A DNA stretch of 64,000 nucleotides from UBA5314 sp040217815 (GCA_040217815.1 JBEHWI010000011.1:31725-95724); one strand, 5' to 3'. Shown: positions 8,828-17,375, counted from the stretch's first letter. The notes: generated from the sequence alone by a model not told the origin. Translations and numbers: made by a program.

Positions 8828-9391
8828 CTATGATGGAACATAAATCTTACATAGTGATAAGACAAAGGCAGCAATAAATAGGAAGGCAAAAAATAGAATG
8901 ACCGCTATTAATAATTTTAATATACTAAGCTTTTGGTGGACCACTCGGAATCCATAGCGACGATCCCAGGTGGTGCTGCCCTGATTGATCAGTTTTTTCA
9001 TGGCCATCAAGGCAGTTAATATAGATATTAAGGGAATCGTTACGGCTAGACCCTCAGTAGTACTTCTAAACGACCTGAACACTGCAGTCCGGTAGGTAGA
9101 AGCTTTTGTTTTTACCGGCACAACCCGGGTGTTCAACAGCCATTTGCCGGGAGTAGTGCTAAACCGGTGAAGGAGGGCTGCTTCGTAGAATATCCACAGG
9201 GTCATGATCGCCAAACCTATGGCAAGCTCTTTATCTTTAATAATATAAGGTGAAGTTCCGGTTATGTTTATGAGGCCATATATTACCAAACAGCAAAACA
9301 TCCACCAGAGATACAGGTCAATAATTTTAGCCCAAAAGCGCACCCACGGTCTGACCTGGCTTTCCTCAGGCAAGGCACTCCACCCCCTCAC
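8828..9391 (-). CDS. RDD family membrane protein
   Basis: A protein of about 187 residues with RDD-family layout: the first helix carries R-x-x-A-x-x-ID (VRFWAKIIDLYLW), the second follows after a polar loop (LAIGLAIMTLWIFYEA), then the conserved TTPGKWLLNTRVV. Two more hydrophobic stretches occupy the C-terminal half. The role is probably in transport of, or resistance to, small compounds; substrate unknown. GTG 9391 is the first start; TTG five codons on (9376) has the better ribosome site (GGGGGTGGAG). It is convergent with argC, with about 30 bp between the stops and no clear terminator. Confidence 0.75.
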   Translation of the reverse strand: MRGWSALPEESQVRPWVRFWAKIIDLYLWWMFCCLVIYGLINITGTSPYIIKDKELAIGLAIMTLWIFYEAALLHRFSTTPGKWLLNTRVVPVKTKASTYRTAVFRSFRSTTEGLAVTIPLISILTALMAMKKLINQGSTTWDRRYGFRVVHQKLSILKLLIAVILFFAFLFIAAFVLSLCKIYVPS

Positions 9392-9772
9392 CTACTTTAT
9401 GATTTAACGCTATTTACTAGACTACCACACCTGATGCCAAAAACCTCCATATTTATTAAAGGGTTAAAGCCGTCAAGGGGTCTGTTTAAAAATAGTAGAT
9501 GGATTGCGATATAATAAGGCTATAGTGAGCCTTAATTTTACATAAAAGATGTATGCTGGGATGAATGGGCTTTGAATGGTGATATTTTAACAATTCTCTT
9601 TGTGCTTACGGTGCCGTTTGTAGGCATTTTTATCGGCTACAAAACCAAAAACATGGGCCGGGATGAAAAGTACAACCGGGGGCGGCCGTTATGTCTGGAC
9701 AGTCATGAGCACGGCAAGGAGATACCGAAGGCAAACTCGACGGGTCGACACGGAAGGCGGGGGGATACATAT
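9392..9772. other. Region before the DUF2284 gene; possible small membrane segment
   Basis: A TATAAT at 9513-9518 may serve the + strand gene. From TTG 9572 an open frame joins the DUF2284 gene in phase and encodes one hydrophobic helix (ILTILFVLTVPFVGIFIGY) followed by a basic linker. No ribosome site precedes 9572, so it is unclear whether this is a real N-terminal anchor or noncoding DNA. Confidence 0.35.
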
Positions 9773-10282
9773 ATGGAAAACCGTTTTGCGAAGTACATAG
9801 AGCTGGCTAAAAAGTACAAAATGGTCAATGCCCAAATAATCACCCCGGATGACATCGTTTTTGATATCCGGGCCATTTTAAAATGCCGTTGGGGCTGCAA
9901 TGATTTCTTTAAAGAAGATGTCCGGTGCCACAGCCGCAACACCTCTCTCCAGGAAAGAATGGCAATGATCAAGAAATATCGGAGCATTTTGCTTCTGCAC
10001 TCCCACAACGCCAGGGATATAAGTATTGCCGCTCTCAAAATCGAGCGGGAGGCGTTTAATGACGGTTACTATTTTGCTTTTGCTATGAGGTTCTGCAATT
10101 TTTGTGAGACCTGCTCGGTGGAATCGACTGGGGTCTGTCAATTCCCGGAGAAAGTCCGGCCCTGCGATCAGTCCTTCGGGATGGACATTTTCGCAACCGC
10201 CCGGAAACTGGGTCTGCCCTGTGAAGTTCTGGCCGGGCATGAAGATACTCAAAACCGGTTTGGGCTTGTTTTGATAGATTAG
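9773..10282 (+). CDS. DUF2284 metal-binding protein
   Basis: A 169-residue Cys-rich protein of the DUF2284 family (predicted metal binding). Cysteines come in clusters: KCRWGCNDFF, VRCHS, RFCNFCETC, GVCQFPEKVRPC, and PC near the C-terminus, consistent with binding one or two Fe-S clusters or metals. Function is unknown; family members are common in anaerobes. ATG 9773 has a G-rich ribosome site (GGCGGGGGGA, 9757-9766) at 7 nt. An in-phase upstream extension to 9572 would add a membrane anchor, but it lacks a ribosome site. Confidence 0.7.
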   Translation: MENRFAKYIELAKKYKMVNAQIITPDDIVFDIRAILKCRWGCNDFFKEDVRCHSRNTSLQERMAMIKKYRSILLLHSHNARDISIAALKIEREAFNDGYYFAFAMRFCNFCETCSVESTGVCQFPEKVRPCDQSFGMDIFATARKLGLPCEVLAGHEDTQNRFGLVLID

Positions 10283-10323
10283 GCAGGCCTAATCTATTAT
10301 CAGGAAAGGATTTTGACCGGCAC

Positions 10324-10353
10324 TTGATCATTATTTAACAGGTAAATTATAAT
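10324..10353 (+). promoter_or_regulatory. Sigma-A promoter for the ABC transporter operon
   Basis: TTGATC (10324-10329), 18-bp spacer, TATAAT (10348-10353). Transcription from about 10360 would give a leader of about 330 nt before the binding-protein gene, long enough for a riboswitch. Confidence 0.6.
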
Positions 10354-10384
10354 GAAATATAGTCTAAACATAGGGATAATATCG

Positions 10385-10665
10385 TTTTTTTGTACCTGTG
10401 TGGAGCGGAGTTTAGTTAAAACCCTTGGGGGGTTATACACCTGATGTCCGCCCGGGGTTGAGCGGAGTTGAGGAGAGGTGAGTAGAGATGTTTTTTTCAT
10501 TTCACGCCTTTAAGACGTAAGTGGCGTCTTTAAGCCTTCATACCTGTTTACACTTTAACCATCCAAATTATTAAGGTGGTATCGCAGGCAGTGCCTGACT
10601 CTACCGGGGCAGGTTTGATGTCTGCCGGCTTTCGCCCCCGGGGCATTGCGGCCTCTTACAACTAT
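10385..10665 (+). promoter_or_regulatory. Probable T-box leader
   Basis: TTAAGGTGGTATCGCAGG (10571-10588) resembles the T-box consensus AGGGTGGNACCGCG, and GGCTTTCGCCCC downstream (about 10629-10640) resembles the 3' part of T-box terminators. The bulge sequence TGGT should pair with an ACCA tRNA end, that is a tRNA with discriminator A73. G+A-rich arms around 10400-10490 could form Stem I, but I could not identify the specifier codon by eye. No long T-run follows the 3' hairpin, which weakens a simple termination model. Position upstream of an amino-acid-type ABC transporter fits. Confidence 0.5.
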
Positions 10666-10691
10666 TACAAATCATTAAAGGAGAGTGTATT

Positions 10692-11666
10692 ATGAAAAAA
10701 TTACTGGCATTACTGCTCGTTTTAATATTGGGAATGGCTGCCTTGAGCGGATGCTCCAACAAGACTGCCCAGACCAAAAAGGTCTACAAAATCGGCATTG
10801 TGCAACCCATGGATCATCCTTCCCTGAACCAGATCCGGGAGACCATCATAGCGGAATTAAAAGCCCAGGGAATGGGAGACAAAGTTGAAATCGTCACCAA
10901 AAACGCCAATGGCGACATGAACCTTTTACCCTCAATCATGCAGGAACTGATCAACAGCAATGTCGACATGATAGTTCCCATCGCCACCCCGGCCGCCCAG
11001 GCTGCCAAGGGCACCACCAAAACGGTGCCGATCGTGTTTTCCGCGGTAAGCAATCCGGTGGAGGCGGGCCTGGTTACTTCGTTTGACGCAACCACCGGCA
11101 ATATCACCGGTGTCTCCAACTCCATTCCCATAGAAGATATCTTCAAGCTGGCTGCTACCGTAACCCCCAATGCCAAAACTTTCGGTTTCGTGTACAACAG
11201 CAGTGAAATAAATTCCACCAGCGGCATCAAGAAAGCCAAGGAATATTGCGACAAGAACGGGATCAAATACAAGGAAGCCACCATCACCGGCACAGCAGAT
11301 GTGCAGCAGGCTGCCTCTTCGCTGGTCGGCTCGATTGACGCCTTCTTCACCCCCAATGACAATACGGTTGCTTCAGCTATGGCCGTTTATGTCAAGGTAG
11401 CCACCGATGCCAAACTGCCCATTTATGCGGGCGCTGATTCAATGGTTAAAGATGGAGCCCTGGCCACCGTGGGTATTGACTATACCAAGCTGGGCAAACA
11501 GACCGCGGCCATGATTATCCGCATCGTCAATGGCGGAACCATCAAAGACAACCATGTTGAGCAGGTTGCCGAGTATGCCAATATGATCAATATGGGAACG
11601 GCCAACAAGCTGGGTTTAAGTATTTCCGACGAATTGAAGCAGAAGTTCGTGATTCTCGGTCAATAG
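10692..11666 (+). CDS. ABC transporter substrate-binding lipoprotein (PF04392, TrpX-like)
   Basis: A 324-residue lipoprotein: hydrophobic signal followed by the lipobox LSGC (Cys about residue 21). The mature part is an ABC_sub_bind (PF04392) periplasmic-binding fold with YKIGIVQPMDHPSL at its start, FGFVYNSSEINS in the hinge region and IYAGADSMVKDGALATVGIDY. Characterised relatives (TrpX) bind aromatic amino acids or other small ligands. GGAGAG at 10680-10685 precedes ATG 10692. It is the first gene of a three-gene operon and is probably controlled by the T-box-like leader. Confidence 0.85.
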   Translation: MKKLLALLLVLILGMAALSGCSNKTAQTKKVYKIGIVQPMDHPSLNQIRETIIAELKAQGMGDKVEIVTKNANGDMNLLPSIMQELINSNVDMIVPIATPAAQAAKGTTKTVPIVFSAVSNPVEAGLVTSFDATTGNITGVSNSIPIEDIFKLAATVTPNAKTFGFVYNSSEINSTSGIKKAKEYCDKNGIKYKEATITGTADVQQAASSLVGSIDAFFTPNDNTVASAMAVYVKVATDAKLPIYAGADSMVKDGALATVGIDYTKLGKQTAAMIIRIVNGGTIKDNHVEQVAEYANMINMGTANKLGLSISDELKQKFVILGQ

Positions 11667-11700
11667 ATTTGGACCGGCATGACAGGGTAAGGGATATTAT

Positions 11701-12612
11701 ATGACACTTTTAATCGGTTCTATACAGCTCGGTTTGCTATACGCCGTCATGGCCCTGGGCATCTATATAACCTTTCGCATATTGAACCTGCCGGACCTGA
11801 CGGTTGACGGCAGCTTCTCCCTGGGCATGGCCTGTGCGGCCGTAGCTACTATAAGCGGTCATCCCTTGCTGGCCCTGTTCATCGCCATTTTAGCCGGAGC
11901 CCTGGCCGGGCTGACCACCGGTTTGCTGCATACCAGGTTGAACATTCATCCCATACTGGCCGGGATTCTGGTTATGACCGGCTTGTACACAGTCAACCTG
12001 GGCCTTATGGGAGGAAAAGCCAATCTTTCCGTCGTTGGCAACGATACGGCTTTTTCTATGATAGAATCGCTGTTTTCGACCCGGGGCGAGATGGGGATAA
12101 CCCTTCTCGCTCTGGTCATATGCTTAACCATAATCGCCATTCTGGCCATGTTCTTTAAAACCCGGTTGGGCCTGGCTATCCGCGCCACCGGTGACAATGA
12201 GGACATGGTTCGTTCATCCTCGATAAATGCCAATTTTACTAAATGTATAGCCCTGGCTATGGGCAACGCCTGTGTCGCTCTATCAGGTGCTTTAATCTGT
12301 CAGTACCAGAATTTTTCCGATGTGGGCTCGGGAGTCGGAATGGTCATCATCGGCCTGGCCTCGGTCATTATAGGCGAAACGATATTCGGCCGGCGCTCGG
12401 TCACCATCGGCCTGTTGGCAGCGGCCTTTGGCTCCATTCTATACCGGATTATTCTGGCTTTTGCTCTGAAAATAGATATGTTCCCTCCTTATGCCTTGAA
12501 ATTGATTTCAGCCCTGATCGTAATAATTGCTCTTTCCGGGCCATCCATAAAAGCCACCCTGCAGCAGAACAAGTTCAGGAGGGAGGTAAACAGCCATTTA
12601 AGCGATAAATAG
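11701..12612 (+). CDS. ABC transporter permease (branched-chain amino-acid type)
   Basis: A 303-residue integral membrane protein of the BPD_transp_2 class with about eight hydrophobic segments. It starts with a short hydrophobic region (GSIQLGLLYAVMALGIYITF) and has the family sequence LPDLTVDGSFSLG, then GNACVALSGAL in the last third. It is the transmembrane partner of the PF04392 binding protein (gap 34 bp) and the ATPase that follows. ATG 11701; a weak GGGATATT-type site precedes it. Together they form an importer, most likely for an amino acid. Confidence 0.85.
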   Translation: MTLLIGSIQLGLLYAVMALGIYITFRILNLPDLTVDGSFSLGMACAAVATISGHPLLALFIAILAGALAGLTTGLLHTRLNIHPILAGILVMTGLYTVNLGLMGGKANLSVVGNDTAFSMIESLFSTRGEMGITLLALVICLTIIAILAMFFKTRLGLAIRATGDNEDMVRSSSINANFTKCIALAMGNACVALSGALICQYQNFSDVGSGVGMVIIGLASVIIGETIFGRRSVTIGLLAAAFGSILYRIILAFALKIDMFPPYALKLISALIVIIALSGPSIKATLQQNKFRREVNSHLSDK

Positions 12613-12623
12613 GCTGGAACAAT

Positions 12624-13415
12624 ATGCTAGATTTAATCAAGGTCAGCAAAACCTTTTATCCTGGAACAGTAAATGAAAAAAAGGCTTTGAACTCCCTAAA
12701 CCTCCATCTGGATACGGGGGATTTTGTGACCATCATCGGCTCCAATGGGGCCGGGAAGTCCTCGCTGTTCAATGCCATAGCCGGCGTATTCTTTATCGAT
12801 AGCGGAGCGATCCTGCTGGAAAATCGCAATATTACCACCTTGCCGGACTACAAAAGGGCTTATGACATCGGCCGGCTCATGCAGGATCCCATGAAAGGCA
12901 CCGCCCCTTCCATGACCATTGAAGAGAACCTGGCTCTGGCTTTCGGCCGCAAAGCGCATAAGAGTTTTTTTGCGCTCAACAAGAGGGATGCGGCGCACTT
13001 CCGGGAGCTTTTGGCCCGGCTGGACCTGGGTTTGGAAGACCGTATGAAAACCAGAGTGGGAAATCTGTCCGGGGGTCAAAGGCAGGCGGTTACCCTGCTG
13101 ATGTGCACCATCTCCCGGCCCAAGCTCCTGCTTCTGGATGAGCACACCGCGGCGCTCGACCCGGCCACCGCGGAAAAGATATTGAAAATAACCGTGGATA
13201 TAGTGAAAGAGGCTCACATCACCACCATGATGATCACCCACGATATCAAAGCTGCCCTGGCCCTGGGCAATCGAACCATCATGATGGATGAAGGGGAGAT
13301 TATTCTGGATATCAAGGGCGAGCAGCGCAGCAATATGACCATAGACGAACTGCTGGCCTATTATTATAAGGAAAGAAAGAAACAATTGACCGATGACCGG
13401 ATGTTGCTGGCGTAA
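12624..13415 (+). CDS. ABC transporter ATP-binding protein
   Basis: A 263-residue ABC ATPase. Walker A is GSNGAGKSS, the signature is LSGGQRQAV, Walker B is KLLLLDEHTAALDP, and the switch histidine is in MMITHD. Note H replaces the more common P after DE (DEH rather than DEP), seen in this subgroup. It energises the importer; the start ATG lies 11 bp after the permease stop. The operon ends at a strong terminator 10 bp beyond the stop codon. Confidence 0.9.
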   Translation: MLDLIKVSKTFYPGTVNEKKALNSLNLHLDTGDFVTIIGSNGAGKSSLFNAIAGVFFIDSGAILLENRNITTLPDYKRAYDIGRLMQDPMKGTAPSMTIEENLALAFGRKAHKSFFALNKRDAAHFRELLARLDLGLEDRMKTRVGNLSGGQRQAVTLLMCTISRPKLLLLDEHTAALDPATAEKILKITVDIVKEAHITTMMITHDIKAALALGNRTIMMDEGEIILDIKGEQRSNMTIDELLAYYYKERKKQLTDDRMLLA

Positions 13416-13424
13416 TCGCAAAAA

Positions 13425-13458
13425 GGTTTTCGCCTGTTTTCAGGCGGGGGCCTTTTTT
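13425..13458 (+). terminator. Rho-independent terminator of the ABC operon
   Basis: GGTTTTCGCCTG pairs with CAGGCGGGGGCC (12 bp with several G-U pairs, loop TTTT), followed directly by TTTTTTG. Confidence 0.85.
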
Positions 13459-13515
13459 GTTATCTATGGCAGCAGGGGATAAATAGATCAAAACAAGGTA
13501 AAGGAGCAGTTATTG

Positions 13516-14067
13516 ATGGTTTATATTGCTTTGCTCAGGGGGATCAATGTGGGCGGTAAGAATGTCATTAAAATGGCTGATTTAAAATCCACCCTGGAGG
13601 CCATGGGGCTTCTTGATGTACGAACCTATATCCAGAGCGGTAATGTGATATTCAGATCGGAAGAGGACGAGGAGTCCCTGCGCAAGCGAATGGAAGACCA
13701 GATCGAGAAGGTGTTTGGTTTTCCGGTGCCGGTTGTTTTGCGAAACGCCAGCGAGTGGGAAGAGATCATTAGAAGCTTTCCCTTTTCGGATGAAGAAGTG
13801 GCAAAGGCAGAGGCCCTTGCAAAAGTTGAGAGTGTGTACGTAGCCCTTCTGCTCCAGGCGCCTTCGCAAGCGGGCATGGAGCAATTAGACGCCTACCGGA
13901 GCGCCACCGATGAATACCTAATTACAGGCCGGGATGTATACCTGCTGCTTCACCATAGTATCAGGCTATCCAAACTAGCCGGCAATCTTCATAAACTGGG
14001 TGTGCCATCGACAGTGCGCAATTGGAAGACCATAAAAAAGCTTGCTGAAATGGTCCAGCAAGCGTAA
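13516..14067 (+). CDS. DUF1697 protein
   Basis: A 183-residue cytosolic protein of the DUF1697 family, recognised by the N-terminal MVYIALLRGINVGGKNVIKM, the TYIQSGNVIF motif and the C-terminal VPSTVRNWKTIKKL. Function of the family is unknown. AAGGAG (13501-13506) is 6 nt from TTG 13513 and 9 nt from ATG 13516; the ATG gives the usual family N-terminus and is preferred. It stands alone, and a GGGGACG-type hairpin element begins 4 bp after its stop. Confidence 0.85.
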   Translation: MVYIALLRGINVGGKNVIKMADLKSTLEAMGLLDVRTYIQSGNVIFRSEEDEESLRKRMEDQIEKVFGFPVPVVLRNASEWEEIIRSFPFSDEEVAKAEALAKVESVYVALLLQAPSQAGMEQLDAYRSATDEYLITGRDVYLLLHHSIRLSKLAGNLHKLGVPSTVRNWKTIKKLAEMVQQA

Positions 14068-14070
14068 AGA

Positions 14071-14113
14071 CGTGACAAGGGGACGCCCTTGTCACGACCG
14101 TCCCCTTGTCACG
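14071..14113. repeat. GGGGACG-type hairpin element
   Basis: CGTGACAAGGG and CCCTTGTCACG form a perfect 11-bp stem around GACG (14071-14096), followed by a second copy of the right arm (TCCCCTTGTCACG). Related sequences with the same GGGGACG core occur at 26889, 36325, 57411 and 63908, in or just after gene ends, with no T-run on this one. Confidence 0.55.
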
Positions 14114-14125
14114 AAGAATAGAAAA

Positions 14126-14149
14126 GGGAGAACCGTCTCTGGTTCTCCC
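14126..14149 (-). terminator. Rho-independent terminator (minus strand)
   Basis: GGGAGAACC / GGTTCTCCC, 9-bp perfect stem with a 6-nt loop; on the minus strand it is followed by TTTTCTATT. It ends the transcript of the secreted MORN-repeat gene that stops at 14164. Confidence 0.75.
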
Positions 14150-14163
14150 GCCAGACCGAGTAC

Positions 14164-15759
14164 TTATGGACCGACATATTGATCATTTACCCATTTGCCT
14201 TGCTGCTTGGTTCTATCGGGCAATACCATTACACCTGCACCGTCTCTTACACCATTCTTAAAGTCCCCTTCATAATAGCTATGGTCAGCCCATGTATATC
14301 GCCCCTTACCGTTTTTCTCGGAATGTTTAAATTCCCCATTGTATTCGGAACCATCGGAATAATCCATATAGCCTTTGCCTTCTCTTTCATCGTCTTTAAA
14401 ATCTCCGCTGTAATTCGTACCATCTGGCCACCAATAAAAGCCTCTTCCGTTCATTTTTCCGTTTTTAAAAGTACCACAGAAATACTCTCCGTTAGGCCAT
14501 TCATAAATGCATTCCTCAACAATCTGGCTGGGGGGATAGGGCCATACGTAGATCACCGATCCTCCCCATGGGGCATGGGAGCGGGTCGTGCTTAAGGACT
14601 GGCCGTTTTTGGCCGTATTTATGCTGGTGCTGATGTCAAGAGATAAATTCCACGGCAGTGTCACCCAGGGGCTTTTCGGGTCATCAAGCAATTTCTTTAC
14701 CACAGTTTTCAGGTCAGGATTATCAGCGCCGCTCCAAAATTTGCGCCCCAGGAGGTAGTTGTCGGCTAAATCCTGCCAGGAGGTAAAAGTGGATTGCAGC
14801 AATTTGGCTGCTGACATAATTTCATTCCAGGCTTCTTGCTGGGAGAGATATCCTGCGGTATAAGACCATTCGGTTAAACACACCAATCGGCTATAGTCCC
14901 AACCTATTAGAGTTTTTGTCCCTAAGATTTCACTATTCTCTTTAACAAACATCAAATCATTCAGTAGTTGAGGGTTGTCTTGGCAGTCATCCAGCATCTT
15001 TTGATACTCTGTAGATGTTGTACCAGATAAAACCTCCAATATCTCGTTATAATAAGATCTATGCCCGTCCTTTTTAATCCAGGCAATACTTTTCAGAGCA
15101 TCTTCACGGGTTTTTATGCCCCACCCCTGGGACAACATAGATTTCACAGCAGCAGCATATTCGGGGGTGAATTGCCCTCCGCCTAAAAGGGTCAGACTCA
15201 TTCCATTAGCTTCTTTTACAATTGCCGACGTAGCCAGAGCCCAAAGCTGCTGGTCGTTTTGAGCAGTTATGTTATTGGAAGTAGACCCTGTCTGGTCTGC
15301 TGAACCCTTCGCTAAACTCAAACGTACTGTCGACGACATGTAATGGGCTAAAAAATTCAGCGGTACCATGGTATACCCGTTCATATTTTGGGCAGGTGCG
15401 TTGAGAAGATGGCATTGTTCATCCTCCAATGTTCCGTACTCACTCCCATTAGTTAGTACTATGGTACGCCCAAGACTCTTAATTACTGTATTGGGATCAT
15501 TATATTGAACTTCGAAATCGAGGGCTTGAGCGAAAGAGTTTAATGGAACCAGGACCAGTCCATTCTCAAAGATGGGCTTTTGTCCGGAAAATTGCACCGG
15601 CTGGTCATTTACCGTAACAGAGATATCGCTGCCGTTGCGGACTACGTTTATAGAGTTTAGAGTAGTCTTATCTGCGGCGTTAACCAAAAAGAGTGATGTA
15701 GAATAGAGAACGAATAAAAGACAGGTTAATCTTTTTAAATTTAATTTGTATATTTTCAT
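14164..15759 (-). CDS. Secreted copper-amine-oxidase-like / DUF1266 / MORN-repeat protein
   Basis: A 531-residue exported protein built from three unrelated parts. Residues 1-29 are a signal peptide (LTCLLFVLYSTSLFLVNAA). Residues about 33-150 are a copper amine oxidase N-terminal-like domain (VLVPLNSFAQALDFEV, MVPLNFLAHYM). Residues about 165-370 match DUF1266: GWGIKTREDALKSIAW near the start and a WQDLADNYLLGRKFW motif near the end. Residues about 415-525 hold four MORN repeats (YEWPNGEYFCGTFKNGKMNG, then YSGDFKDDEREGKG and so on). GGAGG lies 10 nt before ATG 15759. MORN repeats on an exported bacterial protein suggest a surface or wall role; the function is unknown. Confidence 0.8.
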   Translation of the reverse strand: MKIYKLNLKRLTCLLFVLYSTSLFLVNAADKTTLNSINVVRNGSDISVTVNDQPVQFSGQKPIFENGLVLVPLNSFAQALDFEVQYNDPNTVIKSLGRTIVLTNGSEYGTLEDEQCHLLNAPAQNMNGYTMVPLNFLAHYMSSTVRLSLAKGSADQTGSTSNNITAQNDQQLWALATSAIVKEANGMSLTLLGGGQFTPEYAAAVKSMLSQGWGIKTREDALKSIAWIKKDGHRSYYNEILEVLSGTTSTEYQKMLDDCQDNPQLLNDLMFVKENSEILGTKTLIGWDYSRLVCLTEWSYTAGYLSQQEAWNEIMSAAKLLQSTFTSWQDLADNYLLGRKFWSGADNPDLKTVVKKLLDDPKSPWVTLPWNLSLDISTSINTAKNGQSLSTTRSHAPWGGSVIYVWPYPPSQIVEECIYEWPNGEYFCGTFKNGKMNGRGFYWWPDGTNYSGDFKDDEREGKGYMDYSDGSEYNGEFKHSEKNGKGRYTWADHSYYEGDFKNGVRDGAGVMVLPDRTKQQGKWVNDQYVGP

Positions 15760-16111
15760 GGGACTAAAGCCTCCTATAATATGATAATTTATATTATACC
15801 ATTAAATACAAGACAAGGAATAGAAAACTAAAAGAGTATTTATTTTGTATAGCTGCCTTTTGTCAGAGGTCTCCTTGTGGCTCGGTGAAAGTTCTATTCT
15901 AATAATAAAATTTGATTGGGCCAAGAACTGTTTTTCTGGGATGTGCAGGTGGGTAGAGGGCCTTGTGAAGTATCAGCAGCTTGCTGGTGATTTATCAGCT
16001 GGCAGTCTCTGATAAAAAATAATGTTGAGCCTGGGTTCGGGATTAAACAGTAAAAGGGGGCGCTTGTTTCGCCCCCTGGTTTTGTACGCTATGAGGTGAG
16101 ATTTTAAGCAG
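15760..16111. other. Intergenic region with a terminator
   Basis: About 350 bp. Its right part holds the GGGGGCG/CGCCCCC hairpin described separately; the left part is A+T-rich and includes the upstream region of the minus-strand MORN gene (a TATTATA lies close to its ribosome site). No further gene was seen. Confidence 0.45.
16051..16076 (-). terminator. Rho-independent terminator (minus strand)
   Basis: GGGGGCG (16056-16062) pairs with CGCCCCC (16070-16076); on the minus strand CTTTTACTG follows. It closes the unit containing the 36-residue ORF and probably the dehydrogenase upstream. The other strand has TGGTTTTG after the hairpin, so it could act both ways. Confidence 0.65.
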
Positions 16112-16222
16112 CTATTTACGGGCTCCTGGTTTTGCAGTAGAAGGGTTTCGTTTATTTTTTCTAAACTGGCCTGTGTATTCATCCCAGGGTTTATCATCTA
16201 TGGCTATCCATAAGAAGCACAT
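16112..16222 (-). CDS. Putative 36-residue microprotein
   Basis: ATG 16222 has a perfect GGAGG (16230-16234) at 7 nt. The product starts with a short hydrophobic segment (MCFLWIAID) followed by a polar, strongly basic tail (FRKNKRNP, ending PGARK). It lies 76 bp past the dehydrogenase stop on the same strand and is followed 36 bp later by a terminator hairpin. The combination of ribosome site, open frame and terminator supports a real small gene. I do not recognise it; an alternative is a chance frame in a 3' UTR. Confidence 0.5.
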   Translation of the reverse strand: MCFLWIAIDDKPWDEYTGQFRKNKRNPSTAKPGARK

Positions 16223-16298
16223 AATAATACCTCCTTTTATTATTCTTCAATATTTTCCCCTAAGAGAGGTTTATTATGAGGCGGCTAAACCGGCTTCC

Positions 16299-17252
16299 CT
16301 AAATTTGTTCTGCTAAAACAATATGCCTGCGAATCACATCACAGGATTCACCAAACAGCTTCTGTTCTTCTACGCTTAAATGCAGTTCGACTATCTCTTC
16401 CAGGCCGTTTTTTCCGATAACAGCCGGTACTCCGGCATGCAGACCGCTTTGCCCGTATTCTCCTTCCAGCAAGGCCGATACCGGCATAACCCGGTGTTCA
16501 TCATGGAAAATGGCTTTTACCATATCAGCCAGGACGGAGCCGATGCCGAATTCGGTGGAGCCTTTTCCGTTTATGATATCCATACCTATCAGGTGGGTGC
16601 GCTCTAAAACATGAACCAAATCCAGCTTGCCGTAAGTAGCCGGCTTTTCCTCCATTAACTCCCGTAAGGGCTTGCCGCCGATACTGGCCTGAGAAAATGG
16701 AATCATGCTGGAGTCGCCGTGCTCTCCAAGGGAGAAACACTGAATGCTGCGGGCGTCTATCCCGGTTTCTTCCTGCAACACCCTTCGTAGCCGGGCAGTA
16801 TCCAGTGAGGTGCTGGTGCCAAAAACCCGGTTTTGGGGCCATCCGGTATGCCTTCGCATATAATCGGCGATGACGTCGGCCGGGTTGGAAATGCAGATCA
16901 ATATTCCTTCAAACCCCGAGTTTTTTAAAGGGTCAATGATCTCCTTCATTACCCGGATGGAATCACCCATGGTGTCAAGCCTGGTCTGTCCGGGTTTTCT
17001 AGGAACTCCTGCTGATAAAACAACGATCGCCGCATCCCTGCAGTCCGTATAATCACCAGTCCTTATGATGGCGGGGTGAGGCATAAAGCAGGCCGCATCG
17101 GCTATATCAGCGGCCTGCGCAGCCGCTTTTGGTTCATCTATGTCAATGAACACAATCTCACTGGCGTCTCCCCGGGTCAATAAACTAAAGGCACAGTGAG
17201 AGCCCACGTGGCCGGCGCCGATAATCACGATTTTTCTGGATTGAACCAACAT
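16299..17252 (-). CDS. L-malate/L-lactate dehydrogenase family protein
   Basis: A 317-residue NAD-dependent 2-hydroxyacid dehydrogenase of the LDH/MDH superfamily. Nucleotide fold: IVIIGAGHVGSHCAF; catalytic region SNPADVI; active-site His in SLGEHGDSSMIPFS; subunit motif TSLDTARLRR. In the specificity loop (SAGVPRKPGQTR) the position equivalent to LDH Gln102 is Arg, as in malate dehydrogenases, while GTS-TSLDTAR and overall layout are LDH-like. The substrate may thus be oxaloacetate/malate or another bulky 2-oxoacid rather than pyruvate. ATG 17252 has only a weak AGG upstream. Fumarase genes are elsewhere in the window (42.6 kb). Confidence 0.8.
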   Translation of the reverse strand: MLVQSRKIVIIGAGHVGSHCAFSLLTRGDASEIVFIDIDEPKAAAQAADIADAACFMPHPAIIRTGDYTDCRDAAIVVLSAGVPRKPGQTRLDTMGDSIRVMKEIIDPLKNSGFEGILICISNPADVIADYMRRHTGWPQNRVFGTSTSLDTARLRRVLQEETGIDARSIQCFSLGEHGDSSMIPFSQASIGGKPLRELMEEKPATYGKLDLVHVLERTHLIGMDIINGKGSTEFGIGSVLADMVKAIFHDEHRVMPVSALLEGEYGQSGLHAGVPAVIGKNGLEEIVELHLSVEEQKLFGESCDVIRRHIVLAEQI

Positions 17253-17375
17253 AAGCCATACCTGATGTTAGAACCAGGCATTATTCACCTCTTTCAATTA
17301 AATTAGGAAACGCAATATGTTAAATTATACTATACGCCTGCCCGGGGGCGCCCCCCCTAAGATGCATGGCGGATG

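Noticed and set aside
12696..13421. 241-codon minus-strand frame
   Set aside because: Antisense shadow of the ABC ATPase, His/Gln-rich in the way typical of such shadows.
15973..16197. 74-codon minus-strand frame
   Set aside because: It overlaps the terminator and the better-supported 36-codon frame, which has the ribosome site.
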